64,000 bases of DNA from JAJXWB01 sp046349085. Lineage in GTDB: Bacteria > Pseudomonadota > Alphaproteobacteria > Rhizobiales > Beijerinckiaceae. Positions 15,946-24,424 of this stretch are shown here, one piece after another. The notes beneath the pieces are model-generated. The model saw only the letters and a program-made list of their open reading frames with translations, did not search any database and was not told the origin of the DNA. Position 1 is the first letter of the stretch. Every line of letters begins with the position of its first letter. The stretch is taken from NCBI GenBank assembly GCA_046349085.1, contig JAXMDA010000009.1, positions 1 through 64,000 on the forward strand, written 5' to 3'. Both the position numbers and the translations under genes were made by a program.

Positions 15946-16968
15946 CTACGCCACGCCTTCCTTTTTCAGCTTTTCCGCCACGCGCACGGCGAAATAGGTC
16001 AGCACGCCGTCGCAGCCCGCGCGCTTGAAGGCGAGCAGGCTTTCCATCATCGCCTTGTCGCCGTCGATCCAGCCGTTTTGCGCAGCGGCCATGATCATCG
16101 CGTATTCGCCCGACACCTGATAGGCGAAGGTCGGGCGGCCAAACGTGTCCTTCACGCGGCGGATGATGTCGAGATAGGGCATCCCGGGCTTGACCATCAC
16201 CATGTCGGCGCCTTCCGCAAGGTCGAGCTCGACCTCGTGCAGGGCTTCGTCGGTGTTGGCGGGATCCATCTGATAGGTGCGCTTGTCGCCGATCAGCGTC
16301 TTGTTGGTGCCGACCGCGTCGCGGAAGGGGCCGTAGAAGGCGGAGGCGTATTTGGCGGCGTAGGACATGATCTGCACATGGCCGAAGCCCGCGGCGTCCA
16401 GCCCTTCGCGCAACGCGCCGACGCGGCCGTCCATCATGTCGGAAGGCGCGATCACATCGGCGCCGGCGCGCGCCTGATTCAGCGCCTGCTCGACGAGGAT
16501 GTGCACGGTCTCGTCGTTGAGGATCTGGTCGCCTTCCATCACGCCGTCGTGGCCGTGGCTGGTATAGGGATCGAGCGCGACGTCGGTGACGATCCCCAGA
16601 TCGGGCGCGATCGCCTTGATGGCGCGCACGGCGCGGCAGACGAGGTTCTGGTCGTTGAGCGCCTCCGAGCCCGTGGGATCGCGCAGGTCCGGGTCGGTGT
16701 AGGGGAACAGCGCAATCGCGGGAATGCCGAGCGCGGCCGCGTGCGCCGCCGCCTTCGCCGCCTCGTCCACCGAATAGCGGAAGACGCCGGGCATGGAGGC
16801 GACGGGAACTTGCACCTTCTCGCCGTCGACCACGAAAATCGGCCAGATCAGATCGTTGATCGTGACGACGTTTTCGCGCACGAGCCGGCGCGACCAGTCG
16901 GTGCGGCGGTTGCGACGCGGGCGGTGAGTGAGGTCGAGCTTGCGCGCGAGCGCGGTCTTGGCGTCCAT
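15946..16968 (-). CDS. hemB: Delta-aminolevulinic acid dehydratase (porphobilinogen synthase)
   Basis: HemB condenses two 5-aminolevulinate molecules to porphobilinogen in haem and (bacterio)chlorophyll synthesis. The 340-residue product has the two active-site lysines K206 (MSYAAKYASAFYG) and K260 (MVKPGMPYLD), the latter forming the Schiff base. The metal-switch region reads DVALDPYTSHGHDG, with aspartates where zinc-dependent enzymes have cysteines. From family knowledge this predicts a magnesium-type rather than zinc-type enzyme. It is divergent from the acyl-CoA hydrolase gene. Confidence 0.97.
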   Translation of the reverse strand: MDAKTALARKLDLTHRPRRNRRTDWSRRLVRENVVTINDLIWPIFVVDGEKVQVPVASMPGVFRYSVDEAAKAAAHAAALGIPAIALFPYTDPDLRDPTGSEALNDQNLVCRAVRAIKAIAPDLGIVTDVALDPYTSHGHDGVMEGDQILNDETVHILVEQALNQARAGADVIAPSDMMDGRVGALREGLDAAGFGHVQIMSYAAKYASAFYGPFRDAVGTNKTLIGDKRTYQMDPANTDEALHEVELDLAEGADMVMVKPGMPYLDIIRRVKDTFGRPTFAYQVSGEYAMIMAAAQNGWIDGDKAMMESLLAFKRAGCDGVLTYFAVRVAEKLKKEGVA

Positions 16969-17077
16969 GGCCGGGTTCCCCGAAATTTGGGGCGCAGATT
17001 AGGACTCGCCGCGTATGGGCGCAATCAGCCATGTAGGCGTGTGGCGCGCATGGCTCAAATGCTCTATCCCTGCCGCC

Positions 17078-18154
17078 ATGACTCTCACCGAAAGCTCGAC
17101 CGACGAAGCGATCTGCCGCCGCCGCGGGGCGATCGGCCATATCACGCTCAACCGTCCGCAGGCGTTGAACGCCCTGACCCTGAATATGGTGCGCGCGATC
17201 TCCGCCGCGCTCGACGCGTGGGAGCGCGATCCCGCGATCAAGGCCGTGGTGGTCGAAGGCGCCGGCGACCGCGCTTTTTGCGCGGGCGGCGATATTCGCC
17301 TGCTATGGGAGCAGGGGACGGCGGGCGATCACAAGAGCCAGCTCGATTTCTGGCGCGAGGAATACGTCCTCAACGTCCGCATCAAGCGTTATCCCAAGCC
17401 CTACGTCGCCTTGATCGACGGCATCGTCATGGGCGGCGGCGTCGGCGTTTCCGTGCACGGCTCGCATCGCATCGCCGGCGACGGTTTCGCCTTCGCCATG
17501 CCGGAGGTGGGCATCGGCTTCTTCCCCGACGTCGGCGCAACATGGTTCCTGCCGCGCCTTGCCGGCAAGACCGGAACCTATCTGGGTCTCACCGGGGCGC
17601 GCGCGAAAGCTGGCGACGCGGTGGCGCTGGGGCTGGCCGAAGCACATGTATCGCGCGCGAAGATTCCGGACTTTGTCGCCGCGCTCGAGGCCGGCGAGGA
17701 CGTGGAAGCCGCCGTCGCGCGCTTCAGGAGCGCGGCCGCGCCCGGGCCGATCGTGCAAAACCGCGCCGCGATCGACGCGGCGTTCTCGGGCGATAGCGTC
17801 GGCGACATCCTTGCGCGCCTGGCCGCCGACGGTTCCGACTTCGCAAAGGAGGCGGCCAAGGCCATGGGGCAGAAGGCGCCGCTGAGCCTCGCCGTGGCGC
17901 TGCGCCAGATGCAGGTGGGCGCCGGTCTTTCATTCGAGGAGGCGATGAGGACGGAGTTCCGTATCGTCTCGCGCATTTGCCGCGGCCCGAATTTCTACGA
18001 AGGCGTGCGCGCCACCATCATCGACAAGGACCAGCAGCCCGCCTGGAAGCCGGCCCGCGTCGAGGACGTGACGCAGGCCGCTGTCGATGCGATCTTTGCG
18101 CCGCTGGGCGCCGAAGAACTCGATCTCTCCGGCGTCGTGGAGACCTCGGCGTGA
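17078..18154 (+). CDS. 3-hydroxyisobutyryl-CoA hydrolase / enoyl-CoA hydratase family
   Basis: This 358-residue protein is of the ECH_2/HIBCH type. It has GAGDRAFCAGGDIRLLWEQ (about 65-83), DGIVMGGGVGVSVHGSHR (about 114-131), PEVGIGFFPDVGATWFLPRL, and a C-terminal extension of about 130 residues typical of HIBCH. The reaction in the family is hydrolysis of 3-hydroxyisobutyryl-CoA in valine breakdown. ATG 17078 gives the usual N-terminus. The stop overlaps the GTG start of the next gene (GTGA), so they are translationally coupled. Confidence 0.88.
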   Translation: MTLTESSTDEAICRRRGAIGHITLNRPQALNALTLNMVRAISAALDAWERDPAIKAVVVEGAGDRAFCAGGDIRLLWEQGTAGDHKSQLDFWREEYVLNVRIKRYPKPYVALIDGIVMGGGVGVSVHGSHRIAGDGFAFAMPEVGIGFFPDVGATWFLPRLAGKTGTYLGLTGARAKAGDAVALGLAEAHVSRAKIPDFVAALEAGEDVEAAVARFRSAAAPGPIVQNRAAIDAAFSGDSVGDILARLAADGSDFAKEAAKAMGQKAPLSLAVALRQMQVGAGLSFEEAMRTEFRIVSRICRGPNFYEGVRATIIDKDQQPAWKPARVEDVTQAAVDAIFAPLGAEELDLSGVVETSA

Positions 18155-18660
18155 CGAAGCCGCAGGACATCGACTCCGGCGCGGCCATCCGGCTCGGCGA
18201 GAAAATGCTCGATCCCAACGCCACGCGCTGGGGCATGTTGCTCGTGCTTTTCATGCGCGTCGTTGCCGGTCTGTGGATCCTGCAGGGTCTGGTGCAATGG
18301 CAGATCGTGCTGACCGCGCCGTCCGATCTCTTCTCGACCATTCCCACGCCGACCGCGGTCACCATCGTCTATTTCGCCGTCATGGACCTGCTGGCCGCCG
18401 TCGGCCTGTGGCTTGCGACAGCGTGGGGCGGGGTGCTTTGGCTGCTGGTGGCCCTGTCGCAGATCCTCGTCGCCTTCCTGATGCCGGATTTCTTCGGCGG
18501 CGGCCTGCTCGTCGTCGCGCTCGACGTCATCCTCATCGGCCTCTACCTGCTCCTGACATACGAGGCCGGGCGCGAGCCCGATCGGCGCAGCGCGCCGCGT
18601 CGCGCGGCCACCCGCCTGTGGAACCGCTCGTGGCGCGTATGGGAGAATTTCCGGCGATAG
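18151..18660 (+). CDS. Small membrane protein (DUF6163-like)
   Basis: This 169-residue protein starts with GTG overlapping the upstream stop. It has four hydrophobic segments, about 30-48, 65-90, 92-108 and 110-130, and a basic arginine-rich tail (RRSAPRRAATRLWNRSW). It resembles the DUF6163 proteins that accompany the ldtR / L,D-transpeptidase pair in Hyphomicrobiales; this assignment is from memory of gene order and shape. Function is unknown. A palindromic repeat follows. Confidence 0.7.
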   Translation: MTKPQDIDSGAAIRLGEKMLDPNATRWGMLLVLFMRVVAGLWILQGLVQWQIVLTAPSDLFSTIPTPTAVTIVYFAVMDLLAAVGLWLATAWGGVLWLLVALSQILVAFLMPDFFGGGLLVVALDVILIGLYLLLTYEAGREPDRRSAPRRAATRLWNRSWRVWENFRR

Positions 18661-18663
18661 GCT

Positions 18664-18736
18664 GCCGTCACGCCCGCGAAGACGGGCGTCCAGCCGGGCC
18701 GCTTCCGCAGGCCGCTCCGCCTTCGCGGGGACGACA
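18664..18736. repeat. Degenerate palindromic repeat
   Basis: The gap after the membrane protein contains CCGTCACGCCCGCGAAGACGG and, in inverted orientation, CCTTCGCGGGGACGACAG. This is a degraded relative of the TGTCATTCCCGCG...ATGACA elements seen elsewhere in the window. Confidence 0.5.
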
Positions 18737-18927
18737 GTCCCGGCGCCGCGCGCTTTCATCGTAAACTATTGTTTTGATTCACTCACCGTTCACCCAGAAT
18801 CGCACCGTTCCGGTAAACGCCGGATTCAGCCTGTTGCTTAAACTGGTTTTCATTCGCGCCGCCTAAATTGCTCGTAACGAAGCCGGACAAACACCGGCCC
18901 GGGGAAGCAAAGAACAGGGGTTGTGTC

Positions 18928-19440
18928 ATGAGCCAGGTCGCAAAAGCTGAAAGCGCCAACGCCCGCGCCGAACGCATGGGCGAAGTCCGTCCGGTCTATC
19001 TCGAGGCTCTCACGCTGGTCGAGCGCCTGCACCGCCGTCTTCTGGACGTCATCAAGGACGAATTCGACCGCCGCGGCCGCTCGGACATCAATTCCGTGCA
19101 GGCGCTGCTGCTCTACAACATCGGCGACAAGGAACTGACCGCCGGCGAGCTGCGCACCCGCGGCTATTATCTGGGCTCCAACGTCTCCTACAACGTCAAG
19201 AAGCTGGTCGAGATGGGCTATCTCCATCACGCCCGCTCGCGCGTCGACCGCCGCGCGGTGCGCATCAGCCTGACCGAGACCGGCCGCGAGGTTCACCGCA
19301 TCGTCGCCAGCCTCTATGACAAGCACGTCATGACGGTCGAGCAGATCGGCGGCATCACCTGCGACGAATTCCGTCAGGTCAATCAGGCGCTGGTTCGTCT
19401 GGAGCGCTTCTGGACCGACCAGATCCGCTATCGTCTCTGA
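18928..19440 (+). CDS. ldtR: MarR-family regulator LdtR
   Basis: This 170-residue winged-helix regulator has an N-terminal helix (YLEALTLVERLHRRLLDVIKDE) and the recognition region TAGELRTRGYYLGSNVSYNVKKLVEMGYL at about 71-100. The wing contains SRVDRRAVRISLTETG. It matches LdtR of Rhizobiales, known in Liberibacter to activate an L,D-transpeptidase gene and respond to small molecules such as phloretin. Here the L,D-transpeptidase gene lies directly downstream in the same direction. ATG 18928 gives the family-typical N-terminus. Confidence 0.88.
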   Translation: MSQVAKAESANARAERMGEVRPVYLEALTLVERLHRRLLDVIKDEFDRRGRSDINSVQALLLYNIGDKELTAGELRTRGYYLGSNVSYNVKKLVEMGYLHHARSRVDRRAVRISLTETGREVHRIVASLYDKHVMTVEQIGGITCDEFRQVNQALVRLERFWTDQIRYRL

Positions 19441-19466
19441 TCTCTTCAACCATCCAGGCTTCCCCG

Positions 19467-19499
19467 AAAGCCCGCCAGACGCAGGTCCGGCGGGCTTTT
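19467..19499 (+). terminator. Rho-independent terminator of ldtR
   Basis: AAAGCCCGCC pairs with GGCGGGCTTT across a 12-base loop and ends in a T run, 26 bases after the ldtR stop. This suggests ldtR is transcribed separately from the L,D-transpeptidase gene. Confidence 0.8.
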
Positions 19500-19837
19500 C
19501 GGTTTTTGAGCCGGCGCCTCCGGCCGGCCGCGCCCAGCGCGCGCGAAAGCGCAAGCAGGGGGAGGTCCATCCTGTCCCGGCTGCCGGCCGGAGGCCGGCG
19601 ATCCCGGCTGTCGCATTTCCGCAACAGGGTTGCCGCAGTGCACATCCAGCTCCGGGAAACGGCCAGAAGTCACAAATTCGCCAGCTTGTTCGGTCCTTTT
19701 TAACCCTGACGATGACAGGGTTCGACCGTTGCGTTAGGTCGCGCCGTAGTTCCCATCGAACGTTCTGAGACAATCGTCCGGGCGAATCTTCGCGCGGCGG
19801 GGCAGGGCGTTCAAGCCTGATCTGGATTTCGCCGCCG
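19500..19837 (+). promoter_or_regulatory. Intergenic region upstream of the L,D-transpeptidase gene
   Basis: About 340 bases without a gene lie between the ldtR terminator and the next ATG. It is likely to hold the promoter and any LdtR binding site. GC-rich imperfect repeats (GCCGGCGCC, GGCCGGCG) occupy the first half, and a lower-GC stretch near 19660-19770 is the best promoter candidate. I cannot define the operator. Confidence 0.35.
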
Positions 19838-21220
19838 ATGACTTCAAAGCTGCCCGCCCCCGTATCCCTCTCGCGCCGCGCCTTCGCCAGCGGCGTGTCG
19901 CTCGCGGGCCTCGCCGCCGTGCTGGGCCTCGCGCCTGCCGCCTTCGCCGCGCCCGGCGATGGATTCGGCCAGGCCGAATGGGCGCAGCGCTTCGATTCAG
20001 ACGCGCGTCTCGTCGTGCCGCGCTCCACCACGCCGCTGCTGTCGCCGCAGACGCTGGCCGCCACCGAGGCTGCGATCCAGCGCTACCAGCAGATGGTGCA
20101 GGCCGGCGGCTGGCCCGCGGTCAACGGGCCGACGCTGAAGGTCGGCGTGCGTTCGCAGGCCGTTGTGGCGCTGCGCGACCGGCTGATGCGCTCGGGCGAC
20201 CTGGATTCGCAGGCCGGCGCCTCGCCGGTGTTCGATTCCTACGTGGAGGCCGGCGTCAAGCGCTTCCAGGCGCGCCACGGCATCGGCCAGACCGGCGTCG
20301 TCGGCAAGGAAACCTACGCGGCGATGAACATTCCCGCCGACGTGCGCCTGCGCCAGCTCGAGACCAACATCGTCCGCCTGCGCTCCTTCGCCAACAATAT
20401 CGGCCGGCGCTACGTGACGGCGAACATCCCGGCCGCGATGGTCGAAACGGTCGAGAACGGCGAGGTGATGACGCATCACGCCGCCGGCGTCGGCAAGATC
20501 GACCGCCAGTCGCCAGTGATGCAGGCGCGCGTGCTCGACATCAATTTCAATCCCTACTGGACCGTGCCGGCCTCGATCATCCGCAAGGACCTGATCCCGA
20601 AGATGCAGGCCGACCCGAACTACCTGACGGACAACAAGATCCGCATCTACAACAAGGAAAATCAGGAGTTGCAGCCGAGCCAGGTGAACTGGAACTCGCT
20701 GGAAGCCACCAATTACCGCTTCCGCCAGGACCCCGGCGGCGATTTCAACTCGCTCGGCGTCGTGCGCATCAACATCGCCAATCCCTACGGCGTCTACATG
20801 CACGATACCCCCGCCAAGGGCATTTTCGGCGACGATTACCGCTTCGTATCGTCGGGCTGCATGCGCATCCAGAACGTGCGCGACTATGTGGCGTGGCTGC
20901 TGAAGGAAACGCCCGGCTGGGATCGCGACAAGATCGACCAGGCGATCGCCTCGGGCGAGCGCATCGACGCCAAGCTGACTGAAGCCGTGCCCGTCTACTG
21001 GGTCTATGTGACGGGCTGGGCGACGCCGGAAGGCATCGTGCAGTTCCGCGACGACATCTACCAGCGCGACGGCCTCGGCGCGGTCGCCGCCTATCAGGCG
21101 GCCCCCGGCGGCGGCGGCCCCGCGCCCGCGCCGCAGCCGCAGGCCCAGCCCGTGCGCGCGACGACGGGCGCGCCGGCCGGCGGCGGACGCCTGCAGCCGA
21201 TGAACGACGACGACGATTGA
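19838..21220 (+). CDS. ldtP: L,D-transpeptidase (YcbB-like, LdtP type)
   Basis: L,D-transpeptidases make 3-3 cross-links in peptidoglycan or attach proteins to it. The 460-residue protein has an apparent twin-arginine signal peptide (SRRAFASGVSLAGLA), and a peptidoglycan-binding domain at about 125-165. A YkuD catalytic domain follows, with H322 in MHDTP and the nucleophile C341 in SSGCMR. The C-terminal tail is rich in proline, alanine and glycine. It is adjacent to its probable regulator ldtR and ends in a strong terminator. The symbol follows the Liberibacter gene pair. Confidence 0.9.
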   Translation: MTSKLPAPVSLSRRAFASGVSLAGLAAVLGLAPAAFAAPGDGFGQAEWAQRFDSDARLVVPRSTTPLLSPQTLAATEAAIQRYQQMVQAGGWPAVNGPTLKVGVRSQAVVALRDRLMRSGDLDSQAGASPVFDSYVEAGVKRFQARHGIGQTGVVGKETYAAMNIPADVRLRQLETNIVRLRSFANNIGRRYVTANIPAAMVETVENGEVMTHHAAGVGKIDRQSPVMQARVLDINFNPYWTVPASIIRKDLIPKMQADPNYLTDNKIRIYNKENQELQPSQVNWNSLEATNYRFRQDPGGDFNSLGVVRINIANPYGVYMHDTPAKGIFGDDYRFVSSGCMRIQNVRDYVAWLLKETPGWDRDKIDQAIASGERIDAKLTEAVPVYWVYVTGWATPEGIVQFRDDIYQRDGLGAVAAYQAAPGGGGPAPAPQPQAQPVRATTGAPAGGGRLQPMNDDDD

Positions 21221-21245
21221 TCGTCGCGACGCGTTCACGAAGATC

Positions 21246-21278
21246 GAAGCCCGCGGCGTTTCCGCGGGCTTCTTTTTT
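21246..21278 (+). terminator. Rho-independent terminator of the L,D-transpeptidase gene
   Basis: An 11-bp perfect stem (GAAGCCCGCGG with its complement, loop CGTTT) is followed by six T. It lies 25 bases after the stop codon. Confidence 0.92.
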
Positions 21279-21498
21279 GGCTGAGACGATCCGAGCGCCT
21301 GACCCATGAAGCGAACCCTCGCTCCGGGAGGCGTCGCCGCGCGTCGGCGGGAATGCGGGGAATGGCGCGCGCGGCAGGCCTGCGTGGAACCGCGGCCGTG
21401 AAGGCGAGTTGCAGAAATGTCGGGGCGATGGAGGACGACAAGGCCCCTGACGCGAGTGAGGAAGAGGCCTGCGCGCCCTCCGCAACCCGGAGGGGAAA

Positions 21499-21840
21499 AT
21501 GCGCGCCCGCATCGCGGCCGTCCTCGCCTGTTCGCTCTGCGTCATGAACTCCGCGACACTCGCGGCCGAATGGCGCGGGAAAGCCTCCTATTACACGCTC
21601 AAGGGAAAGACCGCGTCCGGCGATCGCGTGAGGGCGATGAGCGCGGCGCATCGCACCCTTCCGTTCGGCTCGCGCATTCGCGTCGTCAATCTCTCCAATC
21701 ACAAGTCCGTCGTGCTGACGGTGAAGGATCGCGGCCCGTTCGTCTCCGGGCGCGTCGTCGACGTGACCAAGGACGCCGCCGAGGCGCTGGAATTCGTCGG
21801 ACGCGGCGTCGCCGAGGTCAGCATCGCCACGCTCGATTGA
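21499..21840 (+). CDS. rlpA: RlpA-like septal/endolytic murein protein
   Basis: This 113-residue protein has a signal peptide (cleavage likely near TLAAEW). Its single double-psi beta-barrel domain includes GKASYYTLKGKTASGD, the HRTLPFGSRIRVVNL segment and the hallmark DRGPF followed by GRVVDVTKDAAEAL. RlpA proteins are periplasmic and many cleave denuded glycan strands at the septum. This short form lacks a SPOR domain. It sits next to the L,D-transpeptidase gene, so two cell-wall genes cluster here. Confidence 0.87.
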   Translation: MRARIAAVLACSLCVMNSATLAAEWRGKASYYTLKGKTASGDRVRAMSAAHRTLPFGSRIRVVNLSNHKSVVLTVKDRGPFVSGRVVDVTKDAAEALEFVGRGVAEVSIATLD

Positions 21841-21844
21841 GCGC

Positions 21845-24421
21845 TCAGCGCCGCTTCTTCATGAAGTCGAGCGCGGCCTTCGGGATCGTCTGCTTCGTCT
21901 TGAAAAAATCGTCCCAGGGATCAGGGCGTTTGCGCGCGCTGCGAATGTCGTAGGCGGCGGCGGATTTCACGCGGGCGAGAGCATCCCACGAAAGCGGAAC
22001 GGCGACGGTGGCGCCCCTCCGCGCGCGCAAGGACCACGGCAGGATTGCCGTCGCGGTGCGCTTGTTGCGCAACCAGTCGACGAAGATCTTCCCCTTGCGC
22101 CGCGCCTTGCTCATGTTGGCGACGAATTTGGCCGGCGTCTGCTCGGCGAGGCCCGCCGCGAAGCCTTGCGCGAAAATCTCCGTCTCCTCGAAGGCAAGCG
22201 AACGGTCGAGCGGCGCGACCACATGCACACCCTTGCCGCCGGAGATCATCGGCCACGATCTCAATCCGACGTCCTCGAGATGGCCGGCGATTTCGCGCGC
22301 GGCTTTCTTCACGTCGGCAAATTGCATGGCCTCGTCCGGATCGAGATCGAAGACAAGGCGGTCGGGATAGTCGATGCGGTCGAGCCGGCTCATCCAGCCA
22401 TGCAACTCGATGGCGCCGAATTGCGCCGCCGTGCGCAGGCCCAATGCGCCGTCGAGCGCGATGTAGGATTCGTCGCCGGCTTGCGGAATCTCGACGATCC
22501 CGCGCGACATGCCCTTGAGCGGATGACGCTGGAAAAAGGTTTCCTCGATGTTGTCGGGCGCGCGCACGATGCTGATCGGACGGTCTTGCAGGTGAGGCAG
22601 GATGCGGTCGGCGACGGCGGCGTAATAATCGGCGATTTCCCCCTTGGTCACTCCGTCTTCAGGATAGACGACGCGGTCTGGGTGGGTGATGACCATCGGC
22701 TTTTCGTCGAGCCTTGGCGCCGGTGTCGTCTTGCTCTGCCGGCTGGCGGGCGTCGTCGTTTTCGGCACGGGCAAATCCTCCCGGAGCGCGAGAAAGCGAG
22801 CCTGCCGCAACTGGCCCGAGCCCGTCCAGCCGCCGAAGCGGATTTCGGCGCGCAATGGCGTCTTCAGGAATTTCAGGCCGCGCGGAATTTCGCCGCTGAG
22901 GCTCGCCGGCTGCGGCCCGGCGTCGGCGGTCAGGCGCGCGAAGATCGCCTTGCGCGTTTCGTCGCTGAATCCCGTTCCGACGCCGCCGATGTAGCGCAAT
23001 TCGCCGCCTTCCTCGAGCGCTGCGTGCAGCGAGGCGAACAGCTCGTGCCTGGTCGAGGGCTTGTAGCCGACGATGAGCACGTCGGTGCGCGGATAGCCCT
23101 TGATCTTCAGCCAGGAATGCGTGCGGCCCGAGCGGTAGGGCGCGTCGGCGCGCTTGGCGATGATCCCCTCCGCGCCTGCGGCCACCGCGGCGTCGAACGT
23201 CGCCTTGCCGTCGCGCGCCATATGCGCGGCGAAGCGGATGTTATGTCCGGCCGTCTTGAGGAGCGACGCGAGTTTCTCCTTGCGCTCGCGTAGCGGGCGC
23301 GCCCGCAGGTCGGCGCCGTCGAGAGAGAGCAGGTCGAACGCCATGAGCGCGATGTCGCCGGAGCGATGCTGCTCGAGCGCCGCCACGAGGCCGGGAAAAT
23401 CGGACACGCCTTTGGCGTTCGTGACAACGGCCTCGCCGTCGATCAGCGCGCTCCTGCATTTCAGGCTCGCGGCGTCGGCGGCGATGGCGCCGAACTTCTG
23501 CGTCCAGTCGAGGCCGGCGCGCGTATAGAGCCGCGCCTGGCCGTGGGCGAGAGCGAGCTGCAGGCGGTAGCCGTCGTATTTCAATTCGTAGAGCCAGTCG
23601 GCGCCTTCGGGAGGCGCTTCGACCTGCGTGCAGAGCTGCGGCGGGACGAAGGCGGGGAGGGCGACGTGCTTCTGTTCCCTCCCCCCTTGTGGGGGAGGGT
23701 TAGGGTGGGGGGTCGGGGAATCTTTCCGTTGATCGCCCGACCCCCTCCCCCTGCCCCTCCCCACAAGGGGGAGGGGAGTAGTCTCGTGCAGGGGGAGGCC
23801 TCTTTCGATCTCCGCCCGCGAACGCGCCGTCGAAACCGAATCCGGAAAGCGCGCGGTCAGCCCGTCGTCGTCCTCCGCAAACTCGTCGCGCTCCTTGATG
23901 AGCAGCCAGTTCTCGCGCTTTTCGCCGGGCCGCGGCTTCATGCGCACGAGAACCCAGCGGCCGCGCATCCGCGCGCCGTGGGCGAGGAACTTGATCTCGC
24001 CCTTGTCGATCGCCGCGCCGGGGTCGCCGTTGAGCGGCGTGAAGGTCGTGTATTCCCAGAGGATGACCGTGCCGCCGCCGTATTGTCCCTTCGGAATCAG
24101 GCCCTCGAAGGTCGCGTAGTCGAGTGGATGGTCCTCCGTACGCACGGCGAGGCGCCGGTCGTGCGGATCGGCGGAGGGGCCGCGCGTCACCGCCCAGCTT
24201 TTCAGGACGCCGTCGGTTTCAAGCCGCAGGTCGTAGTGATCGCGCGTCGCGAAATGGTGCTGGATGATCAGCCGATGGCCGGGCGCGACGGAGGCGCCGG
24301 ATGGCTCCGGCGTGCGCGAGAAGTCGCGTTTCGCCCGATAGGTCGCCAAGGGGCTTGTTTTGGCGCGCGTCCTTCCGGCCGGCTTCTTTTGCGGTTTCGT
24401 CTTGGCCTTGCGCGCCGCCAT
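21845..24421 (-). CDS. ligD: Multifunctional ATP-dependent DNA ligase LigD (NHEJ)
   Basis: LigD processes and seals double-strand breaks with Ku. The 858-residue protein is ordered phosphoesterase, ligase, polymerase. The phosphoesterase has HHFATRDHYDLRLE (about 50-65), and the ligase has the nucleotidyl lysine in ELKYDGYR (about 277-284). The primase-polymerase has DLDPDE and SGGKGVHVV (about 700-760). A proline/glycine-rich linker of about 40 residues between phosphoesterase and ligase is encoded by a palindromic repeat (23676-23778). It lies 3 bases after ku in the same direction, so the two form an operon. Confidence 0.95.
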   Translation of the reverse strand: MAARKAKTKPQKKPAGRTRAKTSPLATYRAKRDFSRTPEPSGASVAPGHRLIIQHHFATRDHYDLRLETDGVLKSWAVTRGPSADPHDRRLAVRTEDHPLDYATFEGLIPKGQYGGGTVILWEYTTFTPLNGDPGAAIDKGEIKFLAHGARMRGRWVLVRMKPRPGEKRENWLLIKERDEFAEDDDGLTARFPDSVSTARSRAEIERGLPLHETTPLPLVGRGRGRGSGDQRKDSPTPHPNPPPQGGREQKHVALPAFVPPQLCTQVEAPPEGADWLYELKYDGYRLQLALAHGQARLYTRAGLDWTQKFGAIAADAASLKCRSALIDGEAVVTNAKGVSDFPGLVAALEQHRSGDIALMAFDLLSLDGADLRARPLRERKEKLASLLKTAGHNIRFAAHMARDGKATFDAAVAAGAEGIIAKRADAPYRSGRTHSWLKIKGYPRTDVLIVGYKPSTRHELFASLHAALEEGGELRYIGGVGTGFSDETRKAIFARLTADAGPQPASLSGEIPRGLKFLKTPLRAEIRFGGWTGSGQLRQARFLALREDLPVPKTTTPASRQSKTTPAPRLDEKPMVITHPDRVVYPEDGVTKGEIADYYAAVADRILPHLQDRPISIVRAPDNIEETFFQRHPLKGMSRGIVEIPQAGDESYIALDGALGLRTAAQFGAIELHGWMSRLDRIDYPDRLVFDLDPDEAMQFADVKKAAREIAGHLEDVGLRSWPMISGGKGVHVVAPLDRSLAFEETEIFAQGFAAGLAEQTPAKFVANMSKARRKGKIFVDWLRNKRTATAILPWSLRARRGATVAVPLSWDALARVKSAAAYDIRSARKRPDPWDDFFKTKQTIPKAALDFMKKRR
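23676..23778. repeat. Palindromic repeat inserted in frame within ligD
   Basis: The plus strand reads CCTCCCCCCTTGTGGGGG near 23678-23696 and the inverse CCCCTCCCCACAAGGGGG near 23753-23771, so the ends are inverted repeats around a G/C-skewed centre. In the ligD frame it encodes a stretch including PLPLVGRGRG and TPHPNPPPQGG, low-complexity sequence not part of any LigD domain. The frame stays open across it. Confidence 0.85.
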
Positions 24422-24424
24422 GCG

